Source of the DNA: Oreohelix idahoensis
Taxonomy: Eukaryota; Mollusca; Gastropoda; Stylommatophora; Oreohelicidae
Assembly: GCA_024509875.1 (NCBI GenBank)
Contig: JAMPIV010018781.1
Coordinates: 310,001 to 374,000 of the forward strand
DNA length: 64,000 bases
Reading direction: 5' to 3'
In this document: piece by piece, positions 20,722 through 32,542 of the stretch
Layout of the letters: each line of letters opens with the position of its first letter
How positions within the stretch are numbered: the stretch's first letter is position 1
Made by a program: the position numbers and the translations under genes
The notes under the pieces: generated by a model
Databases searched by the model: none
What the model was told of the DNA's origin: nothing
Seen by the model: the letters and a program-made list of their open reading frames with translations, nothing else

Positions 20722-22980
20722 ACAGTTTGATTATGGAAAGAAGCCAACAACACAATTGATAAACAGTACATGAACTGGAGACAGGAAATTGCGGAGATGC
20801 AGATTAAATAAACAGACAATCAAGATACTCTTCTGTCCAGTTTCATTCGGGAAACGGATTTAACTCATTATTTTCCTAAAAATAACCTTAAAATGTAAGT
20901 TTTTCATTGTTTCTTCAAGACATGACATGTTGTCATAAAAGAAATGTTAGTTATTTACTCAATTTCCGGTTCATTAGATCATTATCACTTCTCCACATGT
21001 CATTTAGGAAGGTTACTCCATGTCTTCATATTTAATACATCCATATAATTTTCACTACAAATATCTAATCACGGTCGCTTGCAATGAAATGACCGCAATA
21101 GTAATAGTACCGTCTGTAATACACCATAATTAAAAACCTGTCAGTTTTGACGGGTTATTGCTAGTGTTATTAGAAAATTAAAACCATAGCGTGACATCAT
21201 TCTGTTTTAATATTTTTCCTTTTTTAATTTTTTTTTTTTTTAACTGTGAGTAATAACTATCTTAAACAGATCTGTAATTTTATTCACGAAACTTACTTAA
21301 TTTTCCAGTATAATTTAACTTTCGCGGATAGACGCGTGCGGGGATGCGCATATGAACACACTTTAAATGCTAGGTTTTCATCGTTTTGGCGGTGAGGCGC
21401 ACTGTTTGTTCAGTTATAAAAGGGCGCATGTCCAAATATACAAGACCTTGTGGTCTGGTGTTTTTCGTACTTTACCCACTTTCATTAACCGCACCATGTG
21501 ACCTAAATACTGCGCTGACATAACCATAATTCAAGATGTAAGATGTTAACCAGGCAGTTTTTTTTTTCTCTGTGGTGAAGAAAAGATGCTGCGACGTAAC
21601 ACGAAAACGTGGATTACATCATGTACAAACTCGTCTTTCACTGCGCATGTGCGTCATTTCACGGTGCTTCCCTTCAGTACTGCCATGCATTGCAGCCTAG
21701 GAGTTACATCCGCCCACAAGAACTATATATAAAAAAAAGGTAAAGGAACCCGTTACACGCCCATTGAGGCATATTGGGAATATGGTGTTAGGCCCATATT
21801 ATCTTGACCGTCGGCACACGAGGGGTGATGTGGTCGGCATCACGCCGGCCGCCTTAACCTTCCCAGAGTTTGGGAAGTATTTAATTCCTCGTTGTCTATT
21901 TTGTATATATTGTTCTTTAACATACTTTGTCATTAATGTTCTTAGTGACCAGGATAACCATATTACTAATTTTCATGAAAAGATCCCTCTTGCTTTTCGG
22001 GAAAATACGGAACAAGTGCACATTGCACTGTGAACGCCAAATTTGGAGCCCCATTAAAATAACATGCTTGTCATGATGCATTGTTCAGTGTGTCAGAAAT
22101 ATTTTCACTGGCTTTTCGGGAAAAGACGGAAACGGCGAGCATTGCACTGTATTTTCAGTGAAAATTATTATGTGTACCCATTATAGTCATTATATATAGA
22201 AACCAATATTCTACTTTATTCGGATTTCACAAATCTCTTCGCAAGTAATCCGTCACGAAATGACGGAGAAGTTTAGTCATTTCTTTCAATAATAAAAGAG
22301 CAACCCAACAGCTTTTCATATTTTGTTTATTTGCTTTTTTTTAAGCTTTAACATTTTGTTCAAACTAAAGACAGAGCCCTGACTTTAACATTTTGTTCAA
22401 ACTAAAGACAGAGCACTGACTTTAACAAAAATTCAAATGCAGTAATTAAGGTGGGCGACATTTCATTCCACGCATCAGTTTAGAGTCAAACCTACCAGCC
22501 TTCCTGCCATCTTCAGAAGTCGCTAGTTTTATGTGATTTTAACTTTTGCCACGACAACCAACAAAGCACAGAACAGACATTTGATCATGTAGGTGTGTTC
22601 CTGCCAGAAGCAAATTTTGCTCATGGCTAACTGACGCGAGGAAGAAACCCAGACAATCTTTAAGTATATATTCAGGACACAATTTATCAAGGTCAAAATT
22701 TTACTAATACATTTACACACACACACACACACAAATGTGAGTTGTGGAAATTTAAATTTCAAGAGAATAATAATAATAACATTACATTGTTAAAAGAACA
22801 AAATAGATTAAAGAGAAAATTTATTATGTTTCTCTTCGTCTGTGTAAATGTTACGGTGCATCATCTCCAACGGGAGGTCACTCAATAATTTACTAGTCTG
22901 AAGGTAAAGATTACCCTATTTTATACCTTCATCTATTATTCCTTCATATATTATACCTTCATCTATGCTTTGCCGTTTAC
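20722..22980. other. Intronic DNA; possible plus-strand promoter near 21415
   Basis: No coding feature is supported. TATAAAAGGG at 21415-21424 in a locally GC-richer stretch could be an LTR or gene promoter, but nothing else supports that. The phrase TTTTCGGGAAAA with ATTGCACTGT recurs near 21995-22033 and 22111-22151. Confidence 0.35.
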
Positions 22981-23004
22981 GCTCTCTCTTAAACATTTTT
23001 ACAG

Positions 23005-23235
23005 AGGTCCCAGAAATTCATTTCCATGCTGCCCGAGGACAAGCAAGAGTTTGCGTCACAGCTGCGCCGGAAGCAGTTACAGAGGCAGCTTCCTCTTCAC
23101 GACCTTGACCCGCGGTTCTGCAATAGCTTGGCTACTTCTGAGCTAGTTAAGTACGAGAAATTTGCTGACAGAAGACGGAAAAAAGCTGCTGGGATCGGGC
23201 AGATTGGAGAGGTCACTTCGTCAGGGTCCATAGTG
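23005..23235 (+). CDS. Testin/limpet-like protein, PET-domain exon
   Basis: Internal exon of 231 bases: acceptor TTTTACAG before 23005, donor GTAAGA at 23236, phase 0 at both ends. It encodes RSQKFISMLPEDKQEF, then QLRRKQLQRQLPLHDLDPRF, CNSLATSELVKYEKFADRRR and KKAAGIGQIGEV. This is the PET domain: the YM..LP.DK start, the K/R-Q-L..QLP.HD core, the C.SL motif and the Arg/Lys-rich end before G-x-G. It joins in frame to the exon at 14293. PET domains precede LIM domains in prickle, testin, LMCD1 and limpet. LIM exons were not recognised to the right, where a 15 kb transposon cluster begins 750 bases downstream. Confidence 0.85.
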
Positions 23236-23661
23236 GTAAGAGCAATGTGGATAATTGCACGATTATCTGGCAGTAATCTTTAATCTCTTTAACATTACAA
23301 CAACAAAAACCTAAAAGATTAAAAATCTGACGTGATCCACCAATACGTAAAAGTAGTCCCATTTCTTGTAATGCAGTAGGGGAGGGAATTGTTTGATGAT
23401 ATAGAGCAGATGTTCCTAACCATTTTTAATCCTCGGTTTTTAACAAACCTCCCTGTACCCCCTATTGAATATAAGAGGAAATCAATTCTAGAGTTTACCA
23501 TGCATACGCGTATAAGAAAATAAATCAACGGATCATTTAATTTTCAACGAAGAAAACTTTATTTTATACTTACAACACATGTTAGTATCACATGTTATTA
23601 AATGTTTACCAGAACACAGTAAATAAATTAGTGAGAACCATGATTCTGCTTTTATTATAGG

Positions 23662-23859
23662 CAGTGGCGTACTAAGGGGAATGCGAGGAGGCAAACCGCA
23701 CCGGGTGACAGCCAGGAGAGGGTGCCATCTGACATTATTATGGCTGTACTGTGTTATTTAAAAATCTACTTAAACAAAATTTTTCTGTGTATTTTGTGGT
23801 TGAGGGTTTGCAAATAGAAGTACCTGCCCTGGGTGCCTAATACTTTAAGTACGGACCTG
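23662..23859. mobile_element. Possible MITE with CAGTGGCGTA end
   Basis: The left end CAGTGGCGTACTAAGGGG resembles hAT-type termini; the right end, inverted, reads CAGGTCCGTACTTAAA. Flanking 8-mers ATTATAGG and ATTTTAAA agree only partly. Weak support. Confidence 0.3.
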
Positions 23860-24059
23860 ATTTTAAAAAAAAACCTCACCGCTCTCTCTCTCTCTCATCC
23901 ACAACTTTCTTCACTAGCACTACTACTTTTGGAATATTCCAGAAGGATAATATAGTTATTTCTCAAACACTCCCTGAACCCCTTTAACTCTTGCAGGCCG
24001 GAATTTTTTCATCAGTTTTGCCAGAATTATTTTTGTACCTTAAAGCAGTACCTTTATAA

Positions 24060-25013
24060 ATTCCAAAGTTACTGAGTTATTACACAACAAAGACACACAT
24101 ATTATACATCACAGTAAAGATAAATGAATGTAGAATTAGAATATGAAAGATTTTTAGTGATATTCTACATATAGTATTCAGTTATGAGTCATAATATAGA
24201 CCACTTTCAAGAAAAGACTCATTTTAGTGAATGAAAAATGTACTCACCAACCCATGCATAAACACTGAAATATTATCCAGAGAGCTCCAGCATCTTTTAA
24301 AATATCACTAATCCATATATGAATATTATTTACAAGTGTCAGCTTCCTGTGATATTTTGTTAATGTTTTACAGACCATCCAGTGAACCATATAAACATTG
24401 TAGACATTTGGAAAGAAAAAGGACATTAGAGGCCGCGTGAAGCTTTTAAATTAAATCATACATTGTATTGTTATTATACAACAAAGACACACATATTATA
24501 CATCACAGTAAAGATAAATGAATGTAGAGTTAGAATATGAAGGACTTTTAGTGAAATTCCACATATAGTAATCAGTGATGAGTAATAATATAGACCACTT
24601 TCAAGAAAAAAATAATTTTAGTCCATTAAAAATGTATTTACCAACCCATGCAATAGACTGAAATATTATCCAGAGTGCTCTAGGGTCTTTTAAAATATCA
24701 CTAATCCATATATGAATATTATTTACAAGTGTCAGCTTCCTGTGATATTTAGTTAAAGTTTTACAGACCATCCAGTGAACCATATAAACATTATAGACAT
24801 TTGGAAAGAAAAAGGACATTAGAGGCCGCGTGAAGCTTTTAAATTAAATCATACATTGTATTGTTTTTATACAACAAAGACACACACATTATACATCACA
24901 GTAAAGATAAATGAATGTAGAATTAGAATATGAAGGATGTTAGTGATATTCTACATATTTTATAGACTACTTTTTAATAAAAACTCATTTTAGTGAATGA
25001 AAAATGTACTCAC
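24060..25013. repeat. 390-bp satellite, left block, about 2.5 units
   Basis: GGCCGCGTGAAGC recurs 390 bases apart (about 24432 and 24822). These units differ from those in the right block (for example TATTATACATCACAG versus AATTATGTTTCACAG), so the array has diverged in sub-blocks. The array is cut by the LTR retrotransposon at 25014. Confidence 0.9.
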
Positions 25014-27373
25014 TGTCGTAATTTTTATCTGAGAGGGTGCTGATGAATATTGGTCCCTTTAGAGCGTAAAGTGATATTGAAGGCTCTGTGAGAATAAGGA
25101 TTTAGGTGAATGAGGTAGTAGATTCACAAGCGCTGGGAAGGAGCAAGGACAGTCTCTTATTACGACAATATCTGTTTTCTCACAGACTACTCCTATCTCT
25201 CTTCTGCACAAACAATTGTGTCAGTTCCAGTCGCTCAGGCGCGCTCACCGATTTGGTGATTCTGTCGCTCAACGTACATGAATACAAACTACACAGATGG
25301 AAATGTTTGGAGTTTTAGGCCAACCGACAACCAACACAAATAAATATTCATACCTTTATTATCATAAAGGACTCACACAAAATTGTACATTTACAGTCAA
25401 AAATCAAAAAGTTACAGAATACAAATATAACTAGGGAAGAGGGGCTTTTGAGGAGAAATATCCCATCCACCGTTTCCCGTTTATATCTACTAACAGACAA
25501 AACCCGGTCCCAAAAGACAAGAAGGGGGGGGGGGGGTGATCAGAGATAGGCAATTTAACCCACTGGTAAATTTATTACTCTGAGGCAAGGGGTTACAGAA
25601 GAAGGGGGGGGGGGGTAGAGGAAAGCTAGGGTTCTCAATTGTCTCCCTTTAAATCAACAAATTTTTACGGGAGAGGAAATGTACACAGTTACCCAATCCC
25701 GCTAGGAGAGATCCCGTACAAGGAATATAATGCACCTTAGTATAAGGTCGAACTAATTAAAAGGGTAAAGAAAAGATAAATCTCCTTTCATTCAAAAAAT
25801 CACTCTAGGGCTGGCCATCCCAACAAACACACACGCAGACTTACCAAAATGGTGAATTCTGTCAATCTAGGAATTATTTATCACAGCAGCTAATACCGTG
25901 GAATAATGGACTGGTCCTCTTATTTCTTCCGTGTCAGGCCCCAGATTTAACGAGGTAACAAATAGTCTCAAAAAATCGCCAGACGGTGAAGCGTAAAGGC
26001 TACTGTTGGTTTAGATAAAGTTCCTAATGAATGGCACAGGCACTTGGCTAAGCGTGAGGTATGGTGTGGTTCCTAAAATCGGCAGAGCTGGTGGAGATAA
26101 CTTCCTTTTTCCGTAATGTCACAAGTTAAGAAAAACACTGAGGTAAGTTCTTCTTCAGGGGGGGGGGGGTTAAAATCCACTGAATATGCGTGACAGACAG
26201 TGTTCAGGTATCGATGCTTTTTCTTCACAAATAGGGGCAGTGAATAAAATATGTTCTGCTTCCAGTTTCCTTTAAGGACTCGCCTATATGAACTAGTATT
26301 TTAAAAGTGTTTCTTGGGTGGCTCTTATTCTCAGTTAAATTCGGAGGAGCGGGGCCCATTACAGGTCGCCACAAGTTTAGCTTTAAAAAGGTTCATATGT
26401 TACTGGAGTTATCAAATTGAGTTTGGCAGAACTCTGTATATAGTTAATAATTGCTGGGATGCAGGTTGAATGATCGTTTTGAATGAAAGATAATCAAAAC
26501 AAGAAATGCATTACAAATCATATTATAATCTGACGCGATAAATTACAGTTAGCCTATTTACTTATTAGCGTCGTCAATTAACAAATCAGGAAAACTACCC
26601 GTGAGTTAAAAATAATTAAACACACATCTATCTATACAGAACTAAACTGTATTAAAGTTATAATTCTCTTTAACGTCTGCAAAATAAATTTACGCGTCAA
26701 TTGTATTAGGAAATACTTTTAGCTGTAACATTAGTTTGCACTAGAACTTTGAAAATGGGTTTATTTAATAAGGGTAAATTTACACCACAATCCATTGAAA
26801 TCAATAGAAATAACTCGACCAATGATCACTCGAAGCTAATGTATAAATTACCGTCTGCACAGAAAGAATACACTCCAATAGTCACGAAGGTAGATGAAAT
26901 CCAGCAGGAATCCGACTATGCTAGTGCAACTAAAATTCTGTCAGAGCGAACGATAAAATGCAGTTTATCGGAGTTCTCTATTTATACTTATCGAATGTAA
27001 CTTGAATGGGGCGTGATAAATTTTCACACCTTTCTTGATCTTGAGCAAAATTCGGGGTACCTCGCCGATGTGTTAAACGTTGCGATTCCTACGTTTTCCC
27101 CGGTCTACCGATTTTCTTCCGTCTCAGGCTGCTCGCATAAGAGTGCGAAAATTTCCCGAGAAGCTAACTCTGTGAGCTGCAAATCCCTGATTCTTTAGAT
27201 CGCGGTCGCTCCACGTTGAATTCTGAAGATCAGCCTGTTCTTTGATGGTACCGCTGCATGCCGGTAAAAGTTACAACAGATGATCAGGGGTTCTAAAGTT
27301 ATGAGAGGCCAATATTCTGTTATCATCCATCGAGTCAGGGAAATTCATTTGTCATACTTAGACGTACGTCACA
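25014..27373 (-). repeat. 3' LTR of Ty3/gypsy element 2
   Basis: Plus-strand ends are TGTCGTAATT and GTACGTCACA. Nearly identical to 32543-34912. It contains two G homopolymers near 25527-25537 and 25605-25615 and a third near 26159-26169. Short antisense frames (83 and 70 residues) occur in both LTRs without recognisable motifs. Confidence 0.93.
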
Positions 27374-27389
27374 ATCGTCCCCACTTTTG
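27374..27389 (-). promoter_or_regulatory. Polypurine tract of element 2
   Basis: On the minus strand AAAAGTGGGGACGA ends one base before the 3' LTR start (TGTGACG). This is the usual place and composition for the plus-strand primer. The same core (AAGTGGGGA) precedes the LTR of element 3. Confidence 0.75.
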
Positions 27390-27413
27390 AGACATGGAAA
27401 CTCGTTTTCATGT

Positions 27414-30400
27414 TTAATTTATGACAATGAAGCTGCCCTGATCGGTAGTTTTAGGGTGATTGGCATCGTCGATTTTCTCCTCTTCCTCCGTGGTCCAGTT
27501 TCTACTCAAGAAGTCAGCTCCGACATTCTGTTTTCCTGGAATATATTCCACTTTGAAGGAGTAAACACTCAATAGCAAGGCCCAACGCATTATCCTTGCG
27601 TTGAATTCCTTCTTGGCACCCAGGAAAGCTAGTGGAGCATGGTCTGTTTGCACCGTGAAAGAAGTACCATACAGAAACTCATGATGGCGTCTGATGCCAT
27701 GAATCAGAGCGAGACATTCTCTTTCAACGACACTGTAGTTGCGTTCCGCTTTATTCAGTTTCCGACTGCCATAGGCAACTGGAAATAGCATGTTCAGGTC
27801 ACTGTCATCGGCTTGCAGCAATGTTGATCCGATGCCCTGACCTGACGCGTCAACTCTCAGTATGAAAGGTTTCTTAAGGTCAGGTAACCTTAGGATGGGG
27901 TATGCCGACAACTGTCCTTTCAAAGTGCTATACGCGTGTTCGCACTTTTGATCCCATATGACCTTATCAGGACAACCTTTCTTGGTGAGGTCAGTCAGAG
28001 GTGCTGTCAGTCCGTTGAAGTTCTGGATGTATTTCTGATAGTATGCACATAGCGATATGAAGGAACGTACGTCTTTCTTCGTTCGGGGTCTTTTTGCTGC
28101 CACAATTTTCTCCACGTTCTTCTTAATAGGCCAACTGCATCCGTGAGAAATAGTATGCCCCAGGAAGTCTAACTGTTCAAACCCGATGAGACATTTGCTA
28201 GGTCTGGCTGTGAGACCCGTTTCCTGTAGTCTCCTGAGGAGCATAGCAACCGTAGCAATATGTTCTTCATAGGTTTCCGATGCAATTAATATGTCATCCA
28301 TGAAATTATGGATATGGGGACTTTGCAAAGGCTCTAGAAGCTTCCTCATCATCCTGGTGAACACTCCTGGTGCGTTATGCAAACCGAACGGCATCACATT
28401 AAATGTGTAATGTCCTTCGCTAGTGCTGAAAGCTAACAAAGGTTTAATTTCCTCCTTGACTGGTATTTGATAATAACCTTTACTGAGGTCAATCTTGGAG
28501 AAGATCTTTGCTTTGCTGAGCTTGGTGAACAACTCAGAAACAGTTTGGAGAGGTTCGGGCTGGAATTCCGTTACAGCGTTTAGCAACCTGTAATCAATGC
28601 ACAGCCGAACTTCCTTATTGGGCTTCTGCAACAGCACTACACTCGAGCTGTAAGGAGATGTAGACTCACTGATAATTCCTGCCTGACGCAGCTTGTCTAT
28701 TTCTCCGCGAAGTGCATCCGCTTTAGCGTACGGGATGGGGTAAACTCTGGTTTGAACAGGGGTCTCGTTTGTTAATTTCATATCAAATTCAATGAGATTT
28801 GTTCGACCAGGTACATCCGTTAAGACTGCACTGTACTGTTTTAGTAGAGCCCTGGTTTCTGTTTGTTGTTCTGGTGAGAGATTGTCGCCGAACTTGACAT
28901 CTTTAAAGGATTCTGTGGGTTGCAGTGGATACTCCATGCAACCATCATCATCTTCCTCGTCTTCCGTTGCTATGGCGACAGCCAGGAGATGCTCGGAGGA
29001 TGGCACCGGTCTTTCCAAATATTTCTTTAGCAGATTTATGTGGAAGACCTTCTCCTTTCCTTTGATGGAGATCTTGTAATTGGTACGTGAGATCTTTTTA
29101 AGGACGGTAAACGGCCCTTGCCATCCGATGCGAAGTTTATTGCTTCCGGTTGGGAGTAGCAACAAAACTTTCTCCCCTGGTTGGAGCTCTCTCTCTTTTG
29201 CAGCTTTGTTGTATCTTTTAGCGTGTTTAGCGCGGGCTTTCGTAAGGTTGGTTGTAGCTAGATCCCATCCTAGCTTTAGCCTTTCCTTGAGCTCAGATAC
29301 ATACTTGCTTGCAGAGACGACTGTCTCGTCAGCCTTTTGGTCTGTCAGGGACCGAAGTAAGGCTTCTAATGGCCCCTTTATAGGTCTGCCAAATAAAAGT
29401 GTAGCAGGCGGGAATCCCGTAGACGCTTGGGGTACCTCTCGGTAGGCGAATAAGGCAGCCGATATATATAGGTCCCAGTCTTCCGGTTTCTCCTGACCCA
29501 GCTTACGTAACATGGTGGTGAGGCTGCCATTAAAACGTTCCACGAGCCCATTTCCGGCCGGATGGTAGGGACTTGTGTGGATATGTTTGGCCCTCAAGAT
29601 CTTAAAGATCTCCTCCATTAACAGGCTACGGAATTGGGATCCATTGTCCGTCAAAACTTGTTGAGGGAATCCCAACCGTGTAAAAATTTGCACGAGGGCT
29701 TCTGCGACATGCTTGGAATCTATGCATGTTAGCGGTACAGCTTCGGCCCACATAGTGCAAGTGTCAACTAAGGTCAGGATGAACCTGTTCCTTCTTTTGG
29801 TCTTTTCCAGAGGACCAATAATGTCGACAGCAACCCGTTCAAATGGAGTCCCTACTATTGGCATTTGCCCCATAGGTACTGGGGGTGTCAAGTGCTTGGG
29901 TGCTACCCGTTGGCACTGGGCGCAGGATTTCACATACCTGACAATGTCAGAGTTCATTCCTGGCCACCAATAGTGGGTTTTTATTCGCTGAATAGTGGCG
30001 TTTTGTCCCATATGTCCGCTAAAGGGAAGAGAGTGCCCCATCTCTAAGATCTGGCTTCGGTACTGCGTCGGAACTAGGAGCTGGTTATTCCCCGTGTCCG
30101 GGTTTCCCGTTCTACGATACAATACGCCATCCTTAGAAAAGATGTCTCCGTTGTGTCTGGGGTCCTTAGCCATGGGCAGTTTTTTAAAGCAGAGCTCCAG
30201 AGTAGGGTCCTTTTGTTGCGCCTCCTTCAGTTCGTTCGGCAACAAATTTGGCGCAGGCTCCCTCTCCTTCTTGGCTTGCCCTCTTGTGGTTACCGCTGCC
30301 ACAATCGGCTCCTTTGGTCTCCCAATAAACACATATCTACATCCCAGGATAACTGGGTAGATAGGATCATCCATAATGGCCGCTTTTATAACTCCTCTGA

Positions 30401-31862
30401 CAAAATCAGAGTGTATTTCTACCAGTGCGATAGGCAGCGTCCTGGGCGCATCACTCTTAAACACTCCACTAAGTTTGACGGTTTCCTCTGTCTCCTGACC
30501 TGGTTTGACTAGGTGTCTAGCAACAATACAACTAAAACTTAATCCAGTGTCAAAGAGACAAGTGGTTGAGGTACCATTCAAAATTACAGTTCCTCGAGTT
30601 GAGGGTCGGTCCCCCTCAGGTTGAGAATCACTGACATTGACTCTACCTTTCGAGGCTGTATGCAAACATCCAACGCGGTTTGGACCGGTTTGTTTGCCCT
30701 GATCAGACGTTCCTGGTGTAGGGGTCTTTCCTTTTCCTTGACCTTGGTGGCCGCGCTGCCACGTAGGCTTGGTGGGTTGATCAGAATTGTTGTTGGGGGG
30801 GTATCGGGTTTTGTAGAATTTCGATTTTTCCTGGGGAGGTCTCTGGGTATTATTTTCTCGTTGGTTATAATTCTGAGAGGAATTAGAGGAATAGGATGAC
30901 TGCTCTAGATTTTGTTTACGAGATGGCTCATCTGTGGGTTTACGTTTAGTGCTGGGAAGTTCGGCCATTGCATTGGTATAGCGTTCGGCCTTATTGAGTA
31001 TGTCCTCAAGCCTGACTGCGCCCTGTTCAGCCAAAAATCTACGGGTTTCGTTTGACATAGTTGCCTTTATCTGTTCCACAAGAACAAGTTCAAGTAGTCC
31101 CTCATATGTAAGAGGTAGGTCAGATAATTCAATGCACTTTGTCAGATAACCCGTGAGACGTGAAGAGAACTGGGGAAATGTTTCCGTGCTCTCTTTTCGG
31201 CTGTTTCTGAACAACTGCAGAAACTTTCGGGCAGTCATCTCAAACTGCTGTAGTAAGGCCTTCTTCAACATGTCGTAATCATGTTGATTCGGTCCCAGCT
31301 TTGTGTACACGTCATAAGCATTGCCTTTCAGTGACGTTGAAAGTTTGAGCGCCCAGCGGGTACTCTCTAACCCATAAAGATTCGCGAGTCTCTCGAATTT
31401 TTCTAGGTAGCTGTCAATTTTTTCGTTAGGGCTAGGAAAAGACTCTAAAGCGAAAGACATCGCAGTTAATTGGGCAGACTGAGTGCTGGAGAGATCCATT
31501 GTTTGAGACTGGGGCGAAGACGGCTCTCCATTATTTGAAGTAGAGGCACTCCGACTCTCTAAAGCCTTGAGCGCTAATTCATGTTGTCTTTCCCTCTCTC
31601 TTTCTCTCTCTCTGCGGGCTTCCATTTCTGCCTCAATTTTCTTCTGTTCCAATTGACGATCGTCCGCTTCTTTCTTCCTAGCTTCTGCCCTCTCTTCTCT
31701 CTCTCTTTCTTCCTTCCTCTCAGCTTCTGCTCTTTGTTGCTCCGCGTCATATATTTGCAGTTCCTGGGTGATAAACAGATTCGCGGCTTCTGTGTCTAAT
31801 CCTGAGTCTTTCGCTTCCTGTCTCAAAATGGATCTTATCCTAATTCTCTCAGCCATTGTCAA
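27414..31862 (-). CDS. Ty3/gypsy element 2 Gag-Pol, intact, INT before RT
   Basis: Single 1482-residue polyprotein, no stops. Residues 1-130 are Glu/Arg-rich coiled coil. About 140-310 is a capsid-like region (SYLEKFERLA; RFLAEQGA). Then comes a Gln/Asn-rich linker without a CCHC knuckle. The protease has CLFDTGLS near 434. The integrase H2C2 finger lies near 610-650. The integrase core carries D in AVDIIGP, D in LTDNGSQF and E in GLVERFNG. The RT (about 1040-1230) has LCIDYR, KIDLSKGYYQ and FMDD near 1189. RNase H has RVDAS, ERECLAL and QTDHAP. Integrase precedes RT, the reverse of ordinary Ty3/gypsy and the order known for Gmr1-like elements. All catalytic residues are present, so it may still be active. 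Confidence 0.93.
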   Translation of the reverse strand: MTMAERIRIRSILRQEAKDSGLDTEAANLFITQELQIYDAEQQRAEAERKEEREREERAEARKKEADDRQLEQKKIEAEMEARRERERERERQHELALKALESRSASTSNNGEPSSPQSQTMDLSSTQSAQLTAMSFALESFPSPNEKIDSYLEKFERLANLYGLESTRWALKLSTSLKGNAYDVYTKLGPNQHDYDMLKKALLQQFEMTARKFLQLFRNSRKESTETFPQFSSRLTGYLTKCIELSDLPLTYEGLLELVLVEQIKATMSNETRRFLAEQGAVRLEDILNKAERYTNAMAELPSTKRKPTDEPSRKQNLEQSSYSSNSSQNYNQRENNTQRPPQEKSKFYKTRYPPNNNSDQPTKPTWQRGHQGQGKGKTPTPGTSDQGKQTGPNRVGCLHTASKGRVNVSDSQPEGDRPSTRGTVILNGTSTTCLFDTGLSFSCIVARHLVKPGQETEETVKLSGVFKSDAPRTLPIALVEIHSDFVRGVIKAAIMDDPIYPVILGCRYVFIGRPKEPIVAAVTTRGQAKKEREPAPNLLPNELKEAQQKDPTLELCFKKLPMAKDPRHNGDIFSKDGVLYRRTGNPDTGNNQLLVPTQYRSQILEMGHSLPFSGHMGQNATIQRIKTHYWWPGMNSDIVRYVKSCAQCQRVAPKHLTPPVPMGQMPIVGTPFERVAVDIIGPLEKTKRRNRFILTLVDTCTMWAEAVPLTCIDSKHVAEALVQIFTRLGFPQQVLTDNGSQFRSLLMEEIFKILRAKHIHTSPYHPAGNGLVERFNGSLTTMLRKLGQEKPEDWDLYISAALFAYREVPQASTGFPPATLLFGRPIKGPLEALLRSLTDQKADETVVSASKYVSELKERLKLGWDLATTNLTKARAKHAKRYNKAAKERELQPGEKVLLLLPTGSNKLRIGWQGPFTVLKKISRTNYKISIKGKEKVFHINLLKKYLERPVPSSEHLLAVAIATEDEEDDDGCMEYPLQPTESFKDVKFGDNLSPEQQTETRALLKQYSAVLTDVPGRTNLIEFDMKLTNETPVQTRVYPIPYAKADALRGEIDKLRQAGIISESTSPYSSSVVLLQKPNKEVRLCIDYRLLNAVTEFQPEPLQTVSELFTKLSKAKIFSKIDLSKGYYQIPVKEEIKPLLAFSTSEGHYTFNVMPFGLHNAPGVFTRMMRKLLEPLQSPHIHNFMDDILIASETYEEHIATVAMLLRRLQETGLTARPSKCLIGFEQLDFLGHTISHGCSWPIKKNVEKIVAAKRPRTKKDVRSFISLCAYYQKYIQNFNGLTAPLTDLTKKGCPDKVIWDQKCEHAYSTLKGQLSAYPILRLPDLKKPFILRVDASGQGIGSTLLQADDSDLNMLFPVAYGSRKLNKAERNYSVVERECLALIHGIRRHHEFLYGTSFTVQTDHAPLAFLGAKKEFNARIMRWALLLSVYSFKVEYIPGKQNVGADFLSRNWTTEEEEKIDDANHPKTTDQGSFIVIN

Positions 31863-32542
31863 AGAACTGGATGCTTCTAAGACTAGAGAATAGTAAGATG
31901 GAACAAGAAGGGGAAAAAACTCAAAGCCGCTACGAGAAAAACAAAGTAAAAAATTTACTGAATGACCTCGTGTGTTAACTTATCGCCGCTATTATTGTCA
32001 CTTAAGACTCGTAACGCAAGCAACTATGCCAATTAAATGGTAAGTTACACTAGAAAAGAATCTACTCTTACTAACAGTAGAGAAAAATTTATATTAAACA
32101 ATTTAAAAGGAAAAAAAAAAATTTCCCAGAAAATGTTAATTCTCTAACAACAAACTCCGTCCCTGAAGACAATTTTTGAGATGAGACGTAGTTAACTTAA
32201 TTTTAAAAAATCAGAACAATCCGTCTTTAGCTTAGCTCAACTCAAACGCTTCATAACCTTTAGTGATTGTAAAACAATCACGCAGTCCCAGCAATTATAT
32301 AACCAAAAATTTTCAATTCCCTCTGCCAGAGAATACAAATGTGACAATCTTTTATTATCACTAACTGCCTGTTCCTGTGGAAAAACAAACCTGTCTTAAA
32401 TTATTGTGTGGTTGGCCCAAAATACTGAACGGCTTGGTCTAGGGGAAGTAATACTTTTAAAGATTATACCCTACTTCACAAAGACAATCAACCACACTCT
32501 ATTTTAACTAAGTTCAGAATCTCGAACGAGCTAACCATATAT
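31863..32542 (-). other. Leader of element 2 with candidate primer-binding site
   Basis: About 680 bases between the 5' LTR and the gag start, AT-rich and non-coding. Next to the LTR the minus strand reads ATATATGGTTAGCTCGTTCGAG. TGGTTAGCTCGTTCGAG could pair with a tRNA 3' end, starting 4-5 bases in, but I cannot name the tRNA. Confidence 0.5.

Larger units (their letters stand above)
14543..23004 (+). other. 8.46 kb intron of the PET-domain gene
   Basis: Bounded by GTAAGT at 14543 and TTTTACAG at 22997-23004; both neighbouring exons are phase 0. It contains a C homopolymer near 14651, Ty3/gypsy element 1 in antisense (16649-20547), and a palindromic MITE (20554-20721). The stretch 14700-16640 has no recognised gene; it would hold the 3' LTR of element 1 but I found no matching LTR pair. 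A 37-bp direct duplication lies near 22345-22425. Confidence 0.6.

Noticed and set aside
21764..22033. 89-residue plus-strand frame with GPYYLDRRHTRGDVV
   Set aside because: No family recognised, intronic position, no splice or promoter support.
24244..24819. 60-72-residue minus-strand frames in satellite units
   Set aside because: Repeat-borne and nearly identical between units; at most decayed transposase sequence.
26749..27000. 83-residue plus-strand frame in both LTRs of element 2 (also 34288-34539)
   Set aside because: Antisense to the element, no motif, conserved only because the LTRs are young duplicates.
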